From NCBI GenBank assembly GCA_941918925.1, contig OW799233.1, forward strand, positions 60,266,841 to 60,330,840: a stretch of 64,000 nt of DNA. Reading direction: 5' to 3'. The position numbers were made by a program, and so were the translations under genes. The DNA comes from Phyto melanocephala. Taxonomy: Eukaryota > Arthropoda > Insecta > Diptera > Rhinophoridae. The notes beneath the pieces were generated by a model. It did no database searches. It was not told the origin of the DNA and saw only the letters and a list, made by a program, of their open reading frames with translations. Positions 34,399 to 47,862 of the stretch are shown one piece after another (position 1 is the first letter of the stretch; the number at the start of each line of letters is the position of its first letter).

Positions 34399-34922
34399 AG
34401 GCCTAACTATATTATGCTTTTGCTGGCTTAAGCAAATGTGCGGATACACAAAATTAAATGTATGCAACTATATTGTACTTAAGAAACTTTTCGTCAAGTT
34501 TCGTCAAGTGTCATTTGCTTAAGCAAACTGCGAATCTGATCGTACTTTGCTTACGAAAATAGATTTTCATTTGATATGTACACACTGTTGCATTATTTAG
34601 CACTTTTTTTTATTAATGTTGTCATTTGTTTTTTTAAATTAGTGAAAAAATGTATAAATTTAATAGTTTATAGTAAAATATTTCGACATTTTACACATTA
34701 AATAATAATTTTGTGACAATATCAATATATTTAGGATATACAGAAATAAAACAGCTTTTGCAAAAGTACAAATATTTGCAACTAATCATAGTAAGTATCT
34801 AAGTTTAAAAAGTACAATATATCCACCGACAAGTCTTCAAAAATTTGCTTAAGCATTTGACAGACTTTTCGTTGGTTTTTGACATTAGCTTAAGCCAGCA
34901 AAAGCATAATATAGTTAGGCCT
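34399..34922. mobile_element. MITE with 35-bp inverted ends
   Basis: Left end begins AGGCCTAACTATATTATGC and continues to GGCTTAAGC, 35 bases that recur exactly reversed at the right end (to about 34922). The interior (about 450 bp) has further GCTTAAGCAAATG-type phrases near 34510 and 34850. No coding frame. No clear duplication: flanks are TAAAA and TAAGA. It interrupts the pogo remnant. Confidence 0.75.
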
Positions 34923-35395
34923 TAAGAGTTTGCAAGTTTGCCGGCATCATTAAGCAGACCTCATTTTAGTTAATTGTTTAAGCTTGTACGTGTTCTTGCA
35001 CTCATTTTTCTCTAGACTTTTTACAAGTTGTTTATAAATCGTTTTATCATGCATTAAAAAAAAGTAAATAAAAACATATGGTTTTAAGAGTTGCCACATA
35101 TTTTTATTTGATTTTCTAATCACCATTTGTACACTTTTGTTCGGGATTTCTAAAAAGGGATTTTATTTTATAGTCACTTAACAGGGTAGCGCAATTAAAC
35201 GGAACATATTTAAAGGGGAATTTTTTCATATGTGTTATATGGAACATTCAATGTTTTTTTAGAGTAATTGACCGGATAAATCAATTATGTGAATAGCAAT
35301 TAAGGGAAAATCTCTGTAAAATGGAAACTAAATGTTTGAATTGATTAAGGTTTAAAAATTTAAGAAAAAGCCAACGCATTACTAATCGAAAAAAT
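34923..35395. other. Spacer, possibly upstream pogo sequence
   Basis: No coding motif I can assign. AT-rich. Confidence 0.35.
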
Positions 35396-37905
35396 ATGGT
35401 TACTTTGTCAACGTAACAGTTTAAACAACTATTGAGTGCTGTTGGTAAGCCCAGCGAAAGGTGTGGCTCGTTTAGCAATTGTTCGGCACGTTTTAAAAGT
35501 GAACGCAATCTTTCAAAAGTAGAATTTATTTCCGCCATTTCTACTTTTAAATTGGTGGAGAAAATATCGGACTCTGATGCAATTAATGGTATGCCGATTT
35601 TACTTGATGGTGATGCTGTAGAGTGGTGGTGTGGTGTACGAGCAAATGTGGTACAGTTTGTCGATGTTTTGTGTCCAGCATTAGGAATTCATTTGGAAAA
35701 AAATGAAGCTAGACAGGAAAATAATGAACCAACGGATTCATTTAATCGCTTTGTTTGCCCAATTAACTAATTGTCCGTCCGAGTCTGATCAGTTGAATAT
35801 GGTATTTGGTGTGCTCTATTCACAGATTCGGGAACGGCTTTTCCGCCACAAAGGTAATGTGTCTCTTGCAGATGGTAGCTCCTGTAAAATAAATTGCCTC
35901 ACGACCAAATGCAAAATCGTTTTCGGTGGAAGGTGTTTAAATATTAAGTTTCTGATTTTTCCTGATGACAAAAGTAACCGCACTTTTATTTAAACTTTAA
36001 TCAACAATTTGATAATGGCGACTCTTGGCCGTTAGATTTGACTTTGCTGGAGTCAATAATAGTTGTGGAAACATACACAAAACGTGTTACACTAGAGGGT
36101 AATTCAGAACCACTCTTTTGTTTGTATCGTATTGTATCCTGTTGATTACAAAATATATAGATATACGTTTGGAGCCCAGTTAAATGAGGTACAAAAGTTG
36201 CAGTTAGACGACATATCATTTAGCCATCGGGCTGTATTCAGCAGTCTGGGACGCCCCTTACCATATTCAGTCCATCGAATAGATACCGGTAACTATCAAC
36301 TAATTTCTTCACCACCTTATCGTCTTTCGTATACCAAATCCAACGAATTAAGACACGAAATAGAAAGAATGCTGGAAGATGATATAATCGAAGAGTGCGA
36401 TTCCGCTTGGTTGTCATGGTACCTAAAAAAGGATAAGTAGAATCGTGTATGTGTTGCCTATAGGAGGGTAAACTCTTTAACCATACCAGATAGGTATCCA
36501 ATGTCCATATGGATAATTTACTTTATTTTGCGAAAAGCACAAAGATTATGACAACACTAGATCTGCAAAGTGGTTAATATCAGGTCAAAGTAAATGAAGA
36601 GGTTCCTGACAAAACATGTTTTATTACACCTTTTGGGACTTATCGTTTCATAATAATGCCTTTTGGTAAGCGACCTTCCAGATGCTCATAGAACGATTTA
36701 AATCTGTAGAAACTTGATTTTAGCCATTGTGTAACGGAAAGTAATGAAAAACGTAAACAAACTAATCTCCTTTATCAAAATGTGCTCATAGTATAGGCGG
36801 TTTATAGACGAGTATGATAAAATGGCTAGGCTGCTGACAAATCTCACCAAAAAAACGTCTATGTGAAAGTGGGGAGCAGAAGAGACAGAGGCATTCGTAA
36901 ATTAAAAAGAAGCTCTAACCACATCAACAGTTTTGAACCAAATTGTATCAAAACAGACGTAATCGCTTATGTCCCTGGAGCAGTCTTACTCCAGGGAGAG
37001 GGTGCGGAAGAACACGCTATAGAATATGCAAACCGACTGTTGACTAATGTCGCGAATAATTACTCGAGAACAGAACGAGAAGCTTTGGCAGACGTTGAAA
37101 AATCTCCAACGGGATGGGGATTACCATCTTCCAAATCTATCAAGACCTCCTATTTCCGAGCATAGTTACGAAACTAACGAAGGTACTATTATTGGTGCAT
37201 TTCATTTTGATATACCATCAAAGACTTCAGAGGAAATTCGAGAAGGACAAATGAGGGCGAGTACTTGAGAGATATAATTACATGAAAGTCTGCGGGACAT
37301 TATGATACAGATAGTACCATAACTCTAATTTCTGGCATACTTCTGGTCAGGAATGCGTAGCGATATTGCTAGACACGTCAAAAACTGTATAGAATGCCAA
37401 CGTTTTAAGGCAACTAATTTGAGTCCAGTGGGACTTCTACAGACAACCAGCAGCAAGCAGCATCTTGAAGTTGTTGCCGTAGATTTATTTAGTCCCTTAC
37501 CCCATACTTAAGGAGGTTATCTCTAGATATTAATAATTAAAGATGTTGCCAGCCGATGGGTAGAAATCCTTAAGTTATCAGAAACAACAGCGGAAACATG
37601 TGGCAGAATTCTTATTGATGAAATATTTCCAAGATATGGAATGCCCAGGTGAGTCATGAACACTTGGCTGCTATACGTTTCGCTATAAACACTGCCAAAG
37701 TGCAGGTTATAGTGTTGCATACGTTATCTTTGGTAGGGAACTACGTACATATGTATATAAGATGATGTCAAACACGATGTTAAACAAATTATTGAAGCCA
37801 AAAGGTTTATTCCCGGAATAACAACCTATCTTCAAACTATCACCAATGAATGTAAAGGTATCTCTGTAAAAAATATTAGTAAAAATAACAAGTTTAAATA
37901 AAAAA
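35396..37905 (+). pseudogene. Ty3/gypsy retrotransposon remnant A
   Basis: The plus strand reads a degenerate polyprotein in order. Gag is at 35432-35770 (FKLVEKISDSDAINGMPILL, GDAVEWWCGV). Protease-like sequence is near 35850-35990 (SLADGSSCKINC). Reverse transcriptase is at 36132-36720 (GRPLPYSVHRIDTGNYQLI, DDIIEECDSAWLSW, then TFGTYRF-type ITPFGTYRFIIMPFG). RNase H is near 36960-37130 (AIEYANRLLTNVANNYSRTE). Integrase is at 37290-37660 (HVKNCIECQRFKATNLSP) with a tail at 37740-37900. Shifts and stops are frequent (for example before YQVKVNEE near 36570). No LTRs are recognised. Confidence 0.82.
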
Positions 37906-38642
37906 AAAAGCATTGGATCCGGTTTTTCATTATAAACTTATCCTTAAGTTAACAAATTTTTATTTTATTTTATATCATGTTTAATTTCTTACGTTGTGTA
38001 ATGAGTAACAACATGTGACTATGATTGTTTATGTGTAGCCAGTAATAAAGTAGTAATCATGTATTTTATATAAGAAAAAAATAAACTTACTCATCCTGTA
38101 TTTGTATATGGGTTCACATTTATTCCCCTCCAGTTTGATTGAATTGCTGATTGGCTCCGTCGGGAAAAAATTAAGTTTGTTAGCATGTAAAATGTGTTCT
38201 TTAGTTTTATTCAACAATCGTAATCTTACTTATATTGCAAACATAAGAATTTTCGATTCAATTATTTCTTTAATAATTCTACTTAGTATTTAAAATGGCC
38301 TCTCACTAACACTTGAACACACAATAAGAGAAAAATGGTGAGTTGCTGATTTTGAATTATATATTTACATTAATATTTGGTGTACACACAAAACATCATA
38401 AAAGTCGAACTTTCATAATGTCATAATTTAAAAAAAAAAAAAAAACTTTTCGTTATGTTTTCAATATCCATCAAAAAAAAAATAAACAAACAAACAATTA
38501 AATAAAAGAAAAGTATCTTAAGTGACGTATCGTCATAATGTTATAAGTGTTTAAAATTCTAAAAAGGTTTAGAAATTTTACAATAAAAAGAAAAGTACTT
38601 TTCATTTATATGAATATTTTTGGAAATTATTTCATTATAAAA
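37906..38642. other. Nothing recognised
   Basis: AT-rich spacer between the gypsy remnant and DINE-like repeats; short open frames show no motif. Confidence 0.4.
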
Positions 38643-39722
38643 CAAGTAAGACTGCTATATTCTGCCGTGCCGAATATTATATACCCTTCACAACGTGTAG
38701 TCATGCAATAACAGTAGTTTGTATCAGTATTCATCTCATATGAAATACGTACATACATATATAAAAAACACATATATAAAAACATCCCATTGTAAAATTA
38801 AAAATTAACGTATGTATGTTAAAAAAAAATATAAAAAAAAATTTAAAAAAAATTAAATAATAAAAATATAAATAATATATTAAATAAAAAATAAAAAAAA
38901 AAATAAAACAAGTAAGAGTGCTATATTCGGCCGTGCCGAATCTTATATACCCTTCACAACTTGTAGTCATACAATAACAGTGGTTGTGTCACCATTCATC
39001 CCATATGAAATACGTACATACATATAAAAACATACATATATAAAAACGTCCCATTGTAAAACAAGTAATATTCTATATTATATTCTGTACTATATTCTGC
39101 CGTGCCGAATATTATATACCCTTCACAACGTGTAGTCATGCAATAACAGTAGTTTGTATCACTATTCCATATGATATACTTACATACATATAAAAAACAT
39201 ACATATATATAAACATCCCATTGTAAAATTATAAATTTACGTATGTATGTATGTATGTATGTTAAAAAAATAAAAATAAAATAAAAAAAATTTTTTTTGG
39301 CTCAGCTGGGATTCGATGCCACGTTTTCTCTAACCAGTATACACGTTTGTATGTTGTTTGTATGTATGTTGTTGTTGTAATGTTGTTTTTGTGAAAAAAA
39401 AATCGAGGTGGCCGTGGGTTTTTGCTCATATCTCAGTTGTTTATGTACCAATGTTTCTGATTTTTAATACCGATCTACTTCCGAATATTTCCGATATTTT
39501 AGTACCTTACCCGGGTACAACCTATGTCGGGTGGCTTCAAAAAGTTGATTTCAACATACACACGGACAGACGGACATACTGACGGAGCTTAATCGACTCC
39601 CCTATTCATAAGCTTTCAGAAAATATATTTTTTATGGGGTCGGAAATGAAAATTGTAGAAATTTCACACGGAATGACAAACCTATATAGGTATACCCTTT
39701 TTCACTGTGTGAAGGGTATAAA
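38643..39722 (+). mobile_element. Three stacked DINE-1/HINE-like copies, family 1
   Basis: Starts (CAAGTAAGA/CAAGTAATA with the TGCCGTGCCGAA hairpin) occur near 38643, 38907 and 39062; only one end (GTGAAGGGTATAAAAAA) occurs, at 39722. Each newer copy begins inside the A-rich tract of the one before, so this is repeated insertion into the microsatellite part. The last carries (TATG)n at 39243-39262. Confidence 0.7.
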
Positions 39723-41483
39723 AAATAAGACGTCCCTTATGTAAATCGATGGCTGAATATAAAAAAGGCGTAGCTCGATTTTTTTACTTCTTTGCAGGGG
39801 AAAGAAAAAACTGAATAAAATTTAAAGGAATGTATTTAGTTAGAGCTTTTATACATGGCCATAAACCCCTTATTTTCAACCAAAGCTCACTTTATTTTTT
39901 AGGGGTGATGTGTGTGTAGGTGAACTACCAGAAAACATTAAAAACTCGTTATTGTTAAAAATCCAGACACGCCCTTTTTATATTAAGCCATTCTTTAAGT
40001 CTGGCGTTATATTTAATTAATATAATAATCTCTCAAAGTTTTTAAAGAATACCTTTCCTAGAAGTTGCATTATTATTTAAATAAAACTTTAAGCAAGTAA
40101 GTGCCGCGAATTACTCAAATAATAACACATTCGCAAAATATTTTGTATATGTATGTTGAAAAAAAATGTATTTGGTAATTATTCCACCCGACTGGCGTCT
40201 TAAATAATTGGTAATTATTTATTTGCCATTTCATCATGAATAATCTTACACCTAAACAGATTATTCTGGTTGGTCTCCGTGATAGTTTGCTACATGCACT
40301 GCCAAGTGGAGTCTAAATGATACCGTTTTTTAAATTCTTCTACTAAATGCATGACATAATTTCAAGGAAACGCTATAACGAAACTGACGAATCTAAGCAT
40401 AAATAAATTTTTACAACTTAATCAACATATGTATGTATGTATATGCAAAGAAAAAGTAGATCAGCTGTGTTTTGAATACCACTTGATAATTAAATTCGCT
40501 TTGCACATACATATGTACACAAACACTTTTTTGCACAACGAATTTCATTTTAGTTTTTGTTAAACTGCATTGTGAATTCACATAACTTGCAGTCGTGTTG
40601 AAACGTTTGCTTTGTGTGAACTTTATTGTCGAACGCGAGCACGAGTACATACATAATTTCAAAAAACTTGAATTAATGCACATCTTACATGCGTTTTTAA
40701 AATACGTTGGGCATATTTCACGGCTGCGATAATTGAATGAGACAGGAAAAGAACGTGTCCTTTGACCACTCATGGACACAATAAAACTAATTTCAAAAAA
40801 AAAATAATTGTAATACCGCAATCGAAAGCCACAAATTCACGACTAAAACGATGATGGTGAGGATGTCTTCTAAGATGGGTTTGGCTGTGCCGAACTCTAT
40901 ACATACATATGTACATATGTATGTATGTATAAGGTTATTAGGGTGTTCCTTTAAAAAAAGTCATACTGTTTATTTGTTTATAATTTTAGAAGCAAGAAAA
41001 AATTTTTCCAAAAATTATTGTTTGACTCTGCGAAAATTTTTATTTTCCATCCCTCTATAAATTATATACACCACTTTAAAAACATGTAAAATAAAATTGT
41101 ATTATTATCCGAAATGTTGCAATAGAAATAACCACCAAAAAAACTGAGAAAAGTGGGATGGCCAAATGTATAAACAGCATCATTTTAGAAGTGTCATACC
41201 GATTTCGCTTATTCTTTTTTGTTGGTTGTATTCTAATTCACCAAGACAAGGTTTATAAAAAAAAATAAAAATGTGGGGGTAAAATTGTGGCTGGTCTGGA
41301 GTCAATCGCATGACTTTGACGGAAAATAAACTTCTTCAAAACTCCAATATTGTTTGCTCATCAAACTCGTGTCTCAATAGGTTGATAGTATTGCGTGTAA
41401 GAAAGTGAAACCCTTTTATTGAAATCACATCTTAACAACCCAGTAAAATTTTTCATTGTTATTAAGCAAAATTCGGAAATTAC
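39723..41483. other. No supported gene
   Basis: Mixed sequence. A 136-codon minus frame (40411-40821) has no recognisable motif. ACATATGTATGTATG tracts lie near 40430 and 40900. The stretch has less repeat content than its surroundings and could be unique genomic DNA. Confidence 0.35.
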
Positions 41484-41626
41484 CTTCCAGGCGATCGAAT
41501 AACGTAAGGGCAATTGTTGACAACGGGGACAAATCGACTTATCGCGGTCTTCATAAATGCAGCAGCAATATTCTTCTCGGTACTCGGTGAAACTGATTTG
41601 AAATTTGGCCACAACGGATTGGCTTA
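41484..41626 (-). other. Possible coding exon, 143 bp, Cys-rich
   Basis: On the minus strand an open stretch between CTAG and GTAATT encodes SQSVVAKFQISFTEYREEYC, then CCIYEDRDKSICPRCQQLPL and RYSIAWK. Codon use and the CPRC pair look protein-like. The acceptor lacks a good pyrimidine tract. I do not recognise the family, and no partner exon was found. Confidence 0.28.
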
Positions 41627-42633
41627 CTAGATCGATTGATCGATTATGACGTTCATTAATTCACAACACAAAGTTTTATAATTTGTAAGACTTGTTCGTC
41701 TGTTAGTCTCAAGTTGTTTTGTGAAAAACATCTCAAATTGTTTCCAGTATGTTGAAAGTGTTTTTATGTTCGATTTTGAAAACATTTGAAATGTTTTTTT
41801 TTTCAGGATGTTGTTGAGGTGCCAGCATTGCGACAACAAACAGAGAGAAATAAAAAAATATATTCGGGCGTGCCGGATCTGATAATTCTTTTCACCATCA
41901 TATACATTAGTATAGTGACCTCATTGTATCGTTGCCTAGATGTTTGTTGCACGAAATTTCTCTTTATTATTTTCGACTCCATCTGTGTACTTGAACATAG
42001 TTAAATGCATTCTACTAATCAAGCCATTTAACTTTGTAGAAAAAAAATTTGGTAGCTTTTTTATTTAATTTATAATTTTATTATTGGTTCGCCGATTTGT
42101 ACAACTTGTGGCATTTTATACAGGTAGGAAAACAAGGTAGATTTTGTATGTGGGGTTCAACCAAATAAAAAAATACTAAAAAAAAGATTTCAGTTCCTTT
42201 GAGTCACCCTTAAGTTTCTTTTGATTTGCCCAAAACTTGGGAAACTCATGAACTTTTTCTCACTCCATATAATGATAGAGCGTTCTAATAGTTACATTTG
42301 TATGAATTTACACGTGTTTTATATACATACATACATACATGCATACATATATATTTTATATATTAGATGTAAAAACATATACACATATGTATATACCTAT
42401 AGATGTATGTATTTTTATTTCTCTTTTTATAGCTATTCGTCGATGTCCATAGATATGTAAGCATATAGCGTCGTTTACATGACCTGCTGGTGTAAATTAA
42501 TTTTTTTTTTTTCAAAAAATGACTTAAGGACACCATTAAAAAAACGTTTACTTGTGTGTTACATTTAGTTGTGTGCACATTTTATGATTGATATTTGCGT
42601 CAACTTAAAAAGAGGTAAACCAATTTCGAAATA
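41627..42633. other. Spacer with a decayed DINE-like end
   Basis: 41850-41910 (ATATTCGGGCGTGCCGGATC, then TTTTCACCATC) is a decayed family-1 start. The rest is AT-rich with ATACATACATAC near 42320-42345. No gene. Confidence 0.45.
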
Positions 42634-42641
42634 TCTGACAG
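42634..42641. repeat. Target-site duplication (left) of the outer hAT nest
   Basis: TCTGACAG, identical to 48553-48560. Confidence 0.93.
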
Positions 42642-43513
42642 CAGAGCTGCAAAACAATCGATAGTACAAAATTATGTTTTATTTTTAACAAACTATCGAT
42701 GTTTTCTTCCGCTATCGATACTATACAAAAAAGAAAGGATTTTTAATAAAGTAAAAGCGAAATCAGTAACATGGTTCAAAAATGTACGTTTAAACTCAAT
42801 ACAAGAAAATGAAACAACAGTGTCTTATGTTAATAGTTGAAAATTAAGAAGATGTAACGCTGTAATTGCTCTGACGATCTTACCTCATTAGCTGTACCAC
42901 GATTATTAAGAAATAGGCCACGGTAAAAATTTAAAAAATACACGGTGCTACAGTAGAAAAAAACTTGGAAAACGACCTATCGTGTGTAATAGGTCTTGTT
43001 GAGTACATTTCAAATTGTGTCAAAAAATTTCAGAAACACCCTCAAATTCAGAAGTTATCGACCTGTAACTCAGTCAGTTTTTGTCCCACTTAAATTTTTT
43101 TAACGGATTTAGAAAGAAAACGTATTACACTTTAAAAAGACATTTTTTTAATTTAAGTATTGTCTTTGTTAAGAATATCTAAAAAAAGAACGAAAATTAT
43201 AAACTTTTTTGATTTTAGTAGCTATTCATTTCTTATTTTAATATGAAAGCTTATACAAATTTAAACCAACGTATAAGGAAAATTTGGTTCTTAGCAAAAC
43301 GCGGTTTTCATTTTTCAAATCGGATGAAAATTGTAAAACTGATTCAACTTTTCATTAACACCTGTTTTCAGTATTTTCTCCCCCAGCGCAAAACATATTA
43401 ATAAAAACAAGTAAGAGTGCTATATTCGGCTGTGCCGAATCTTATATACCCTTCACAACGTCTAGTCATGCAATAACAGTAGTTTGTATAACCATTCATC
43501 TCATATGAAATAC

Positions 43514-43521
43514 GTACATAC
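43514..43521. repeat. Target-site duplication (left), level 3 hAT
   Basis: GTACATAC, identical to 48127-48134. Confidence 0.93.
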
Positions 43522-44100
43522 TAGGGTGATCGATTCGGTTTTACAACCGGTGAAAAACCTGGTTTTTTTACTCTTTCACCTGGCGGTTTTTTCCAAATGT
43601 TAATTTTTCGAATGTCGAATACACCGGGTTTTTCACCGACAGAAGCCGGTTTTTTTCATTTTTAGTTTTATGTTCATTTATCTTTGTAACCAAACGTACC
43701 ATAGTATATTTATTACTCAAAAAATTTCGAAAAATCAGCAAATTTATTAAATACTCTTCCATAATATTGTAAGAAAATTTATTTGTTGTTTCAAAAACAA
43801 ATGTAAAATAAGAAAAATAATTAGGCTTAAATATTATTTGCTTTAAATGGAGAGCAGGTATTTTATACGTTATTGCGCTTATAATTTGCTGTGATAATTA
43901 GCTATTCAGTTAAGTTTTTTTTTTACCTATTATTGTACTTTGCAATACTTTTTGATCTCATTTTCGAAATTCATAATATTTTGCTTCTACGAAATCTAGC
44001 GACTTGTACTAAAGACTATCTATAGCTTAACCAATATCTCTGATAACATATGACTTGTATACTAAAATAGTTTGGCACACAAAGGGTCATTATTACAACT

Positions 44101-45355
44101 TTTCTAGAAAAATTTTTAAAAAATTTTTTTATATTTTTTTTTTAAATTTTTGTTTGTAGTTTTTTTTATTATTTTTTTCTTATTTTTAATATTTTTTTTT
44201 TTGTAATTTTTTTTGTTTAGTATGTTTTTTACATGTATGTATGTATGTTGTTGTTGTAATTGTGAAAAAAACGAGGTGGTCGTAGTTTTTTGCTCATATC
44301 TCAGAAAGTTATGGGGCGATTACGCTGAATTTCAATAGCGATTCATTCCTGGATATTTCCAAGAGATTGATACCATATACAGATCTGAGGAACATATAGT
44401 TGCTTCTAAAAGTTGATTTCAACCAACACACGGACAGACGGGCAGACGGACAGACGGTCAGGGCTTAATCGACTCCTCTATTCATAAGCTTTCAGAAAAT
44501 ATATACTTTATGGGGTCGGAAATGAAAATTGTAGAAATTACAAACGGAATGACAAAGCTATATATACCCTTTTTCACTGTGTGAAGGGTATAACAAGTAA
44601 CAGTGCTATATTTGGCCGTGCCGAATCTTATATACACTTCACAACGTGTAGTCATGCAATAACAATTTTTTGTATCACCATTCATCCCATATAAAATACG
44701 TGCATACGTACACGTTAGAATAAATGTGGCATCGAATCCCAGCTGAGCCAAAAAAATTTTATTTTATTTTATTTAATATATTATTTATATTTTATTATTT
44801 TTTTTTATATTTTTTTTAAATTTCTTTTAAATTTTTTTAAAAAATTTTTTTAGAAAAAGTTTTAAAAATTTTTTTTAAATTTTTTTTTTAATTTTTTTTT
44901 AAATTTTTTAAAAATTTTTTTTTTTTAGTTTTTTTTATTATTTTTTTCTTATTTTTAATATTTTTTTTTTTGTAATTTTTTTTGTTTAGTATGTTTTTTA
45001 CATGTATGTATGTATGTTGTTGTTGTAATTGTGAAAAAAACGAGGTGGTCGTAGTTTTTTGCTCATATCTCAGAAAGTTATGGGGCGATTACGCTGAATT
45101 TCAATAGCGATTCATTCCTGGATATTTCCAAGAGATTGATACCATATACAGATCTGAGGAACATATAGTTGCTTCTAAAAGTTGATTTCAACCAACACAC
45201 GGGCAGACGGACAGACGGTCAGGGCTTAATCGACTCCTCTATTCATAAGCTTTCAGAAAATATATACTTTATGAGGTCGGAAATGAAAATTTTAGAAATT
45301 ACAAACGGAATGACAAAGCTATATATACCCTTGTGCACCACAGGTGAAGGGTATA
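44101..45355 (+). mobile_element. Two head-to-tail DINE-like copies (variant b)
   Basis: 44101-44593 is a 3' half ending GTGAAGGGTATA; 44594-45355 is a full variant-b copy starting CAAGTAACAGTGCTATATTT and ending GGTGAAGGGTATAAA. The second halves of the two are almost identical from TTTTTTAC ATGTATG on (44227 and 44998), so a local duplication is likely. Confidence 0.72.
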
Positions 45356-46140
45356 AATATGTAATTAAAAGGTCGAAGTAGAAAAGAAAAATATAAATCA
45401 CAATATAGTTGCCATATTTTGTTTCATGTAGAGAAACAAATTATTAACCTAACCTTAAAAGTTTAAGGTAAGTGAAGCATAACTTAACTTTTCGGTCACT
45501 TTTAGGTAAAAAGTGTTTACGCTTTAACATCTTTATTTTAACTAACGGCATTTTATAATAACGTCATTAAATGTATGTCAACTTAAAATGCAATTAAACC
45601 ATAGAACAACCTAATTTATAAATATATATGTATCTCTGACATAAGTATAGGGTGATCGATTATTTGACATTTTTAAGAAATCGGTTTTCAAATAGTTTGA
45701 AATTTAGAATTAAAGAAAAAACCGGTTGCTTATTTGAAAATTTAGAAAAAACCGGTTAACCGGTCGAATACATAAAATATAATTATTTCTTATACCCATG
45801 ACAGAGATACATATATAGGTATCAACTAGTTTGTTTTATGGTTTAATTGCATTTTAAGTTGACACACATTGAATGGCATTATTATAAAATGCCTTTATTT
45901 AAAATAAAAAAAAAAACTTTTTTACAAGGAGGTTGTAATAATTAAAAATATTAAAAAGTCACTTCACTGCTTACTGTAGTCCAATTTACCTTTTACTAAC
46001 ATTAACTTTGTAGGCAAGTTGTAATAATGACCCTTTGTGTGCGAAACTATTTTAGTATACAGGTCATATGTTATCATAGATATTAGTTAAGCTATGGGTA
46101 GTCTTTAGAACAAGTCGCTAGATTTCGTAGAAGCAAAATA

Positions 46141-46866
46141 TCGGGTGTCCCAATTAGAACGCAATTGTTAAATTTGGCGCCATTCGAAGTGTCATTGTTT
46201 GACATTTGAACAATTGTTATTGTTTGCTAGTAGAAGGTACGAGGTTAGTAAAAATGGAGCGCTACACGAATGAACAACGCATTCTCATTGTGAAATTGTT
46301 TTACCAAAATGGTAAAAGTTTTGCGGCTACAGTTCGCAAATTGTGATCATCCCATTTCCATCTTGATGGCTTCGTCAATAGGCAGAATTGTCGCATTTGG
46401 GGTGAGAAAAATCCTCTAGTGATTCACGAGAAGCAAATGCATCCTCAACGTGTCACTGTGTGGTGTGGTTTTTGGGCTGGAGGAATCATTGGACCTTTTT
46501 TTTACGAAAATGAGGCAGGTCAAGCGCAAACAGTCAATGGTGTTCGGTATCGTGAAATGATAACCAGTTTTTTCTAGCCTAGAATTGAAGAAATGAATGT
46601 GGAGGGCATGTGGTTTCAACAAGATGGCGCCACATGTCATACAGCCAGAAAAACAATTCAATTGCTGCATCTGTCATTTCCCGGTCGAGTTATTTCGCGT
46701 TTTGGAGACCAGAATTGGCCGCCTAGATCGTGTGATTTAACACCTTTAGATTTATTTCTTTGGGTTTTTTTTAAGTCGATGGTTTACGCGAATAAGCCGA
46801 CGACGACTCAAGCCTTAAAAGAGGAAATTGAACTACCGCAGCATTTATGCAAAAAGGTCATTGGAA
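46141..46866 (+). pseudogene. mariner-type transposase remnant, DD41D spacing
   Basis: Plus strand. The 5' end GGGTGTCCCAATTAGAACGC follows TA. An ATG at 46254 opens MERYTNEQRILIVKLFYQNG, then a deletion, then FHLDGFVNRQNCRIWG with the first Asp, VTVWCGFWAGGIIGPFFYEN, WFQQDGATCHTARKT with the second, and LTPLDLFLW with the third. There are 41 residues between the last two, which is the DD41D (rosa) grouping. A TAG interrupts after ITSFF and the reading frame changes. The 3' end is lost; host hAT-B sequence resumes at about 46867 and lacks some 75 bases. Confidence 0.8.
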
Positions 46867-47112
46867 TTAACTGAACACCTGATTATCACAACAAATTTTA
46901 AGCGAAACAACGTATAAAATACCTGGTCTCCATTTAAAACAAATAATATTTAAACTGATTATTTTTCTTATTTTACATTTGTTTTTGAAACAACAAATAA
47001 ATTTTCTTACAATATTATGGAAGAGTATTTAATAAATTTTCTGATTTTTGAAACCTTTTGAGTAATAAATATTGTATGGTACGTTTAGTTACAAAGATAA
47101 ATGAACATACAA

Positions 47113-47862
47113 GAAACAAGTAACAGTGCTATATTCGGCCGTGCCGAATCTTATATACCCTTCACAACGTGTAGTCATGCAATAACAATTGTTTGTATCA
47201 CCATTCATCCCATATAAAATACGTGCATACGTACACGTTAGAATAAATGTGGCATCGAATCCCAGCTGAGCCAAAAAAATTTTATTTTATTTTATTTAAT
47301 ATATTATTTATATTTTATTATTTTTTTTATATTTTTTTTAAATTTCTTTTAAATTTTTTTAGAAAAATTTTTAAAAAATTTTTTTAAATTTTTTTAAAAT
47401 TTTTTTTTTTAAGTTTTTTTTTATTATTTTTTTCTTATTTTTAATATTTTTTTTTTGTAATTTTTTTTGTTTGGTATGTTTTTTACATGTATGTATGTAT
47501 GTATGTATGTATGTTGTTGTTGTAATTGTGAAAAAAACGAGGTGGTCGTGGTTTTTTGCTCATATCTCAGAAAGTTATGCGGCGATTGTGCTGAATTTCA
47601 ATAGCGATTCATTCCTGGATATTTCCAAGAGATTGATACCATACACAGATCTGAGGAACATATAGTTGCTTCTAAAAGTTGATTTCAACCAACACGCGGA
47701 CAGACGGGCAGACGGTCAGGGCTTAATCGGCTCCTCTATTCATAAGCTTTCAGAAAATATATACTTTATGGGGTCGGAAATGAAAATTGTAAAAATTACA
47801 AACGGAATGACAAAGCTATATATACTCTTGTGCACCACAGGTGAAGGGTATAAAAATGAAAA
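47113..47862 (+). mobile_element. DINE-1/HINE-like repeat (variant b) inside level 4
   Basis: Starts CAAGTAACAGTGCTATATTC and ends GGTGAAGGGTATAAAAA, with the T-rich middle (47275-47490) and a (TATG)n run at 47490-47511. hAT-B sequence continues on both sides. Confidence 0.75.

Noticed and set aside
40411..40821. A 136-codon minus frame
   Set aside because: No motif, skewed composition, no splice or promoter logic.
41796..41870. Plus-strand acceptor (poly-T, CAG) followed by an open stretch (DVVEVPALRQQTERNK)
   Set aside because: The reading runs straight into a decayed DINE-like start. No partner exon was found.
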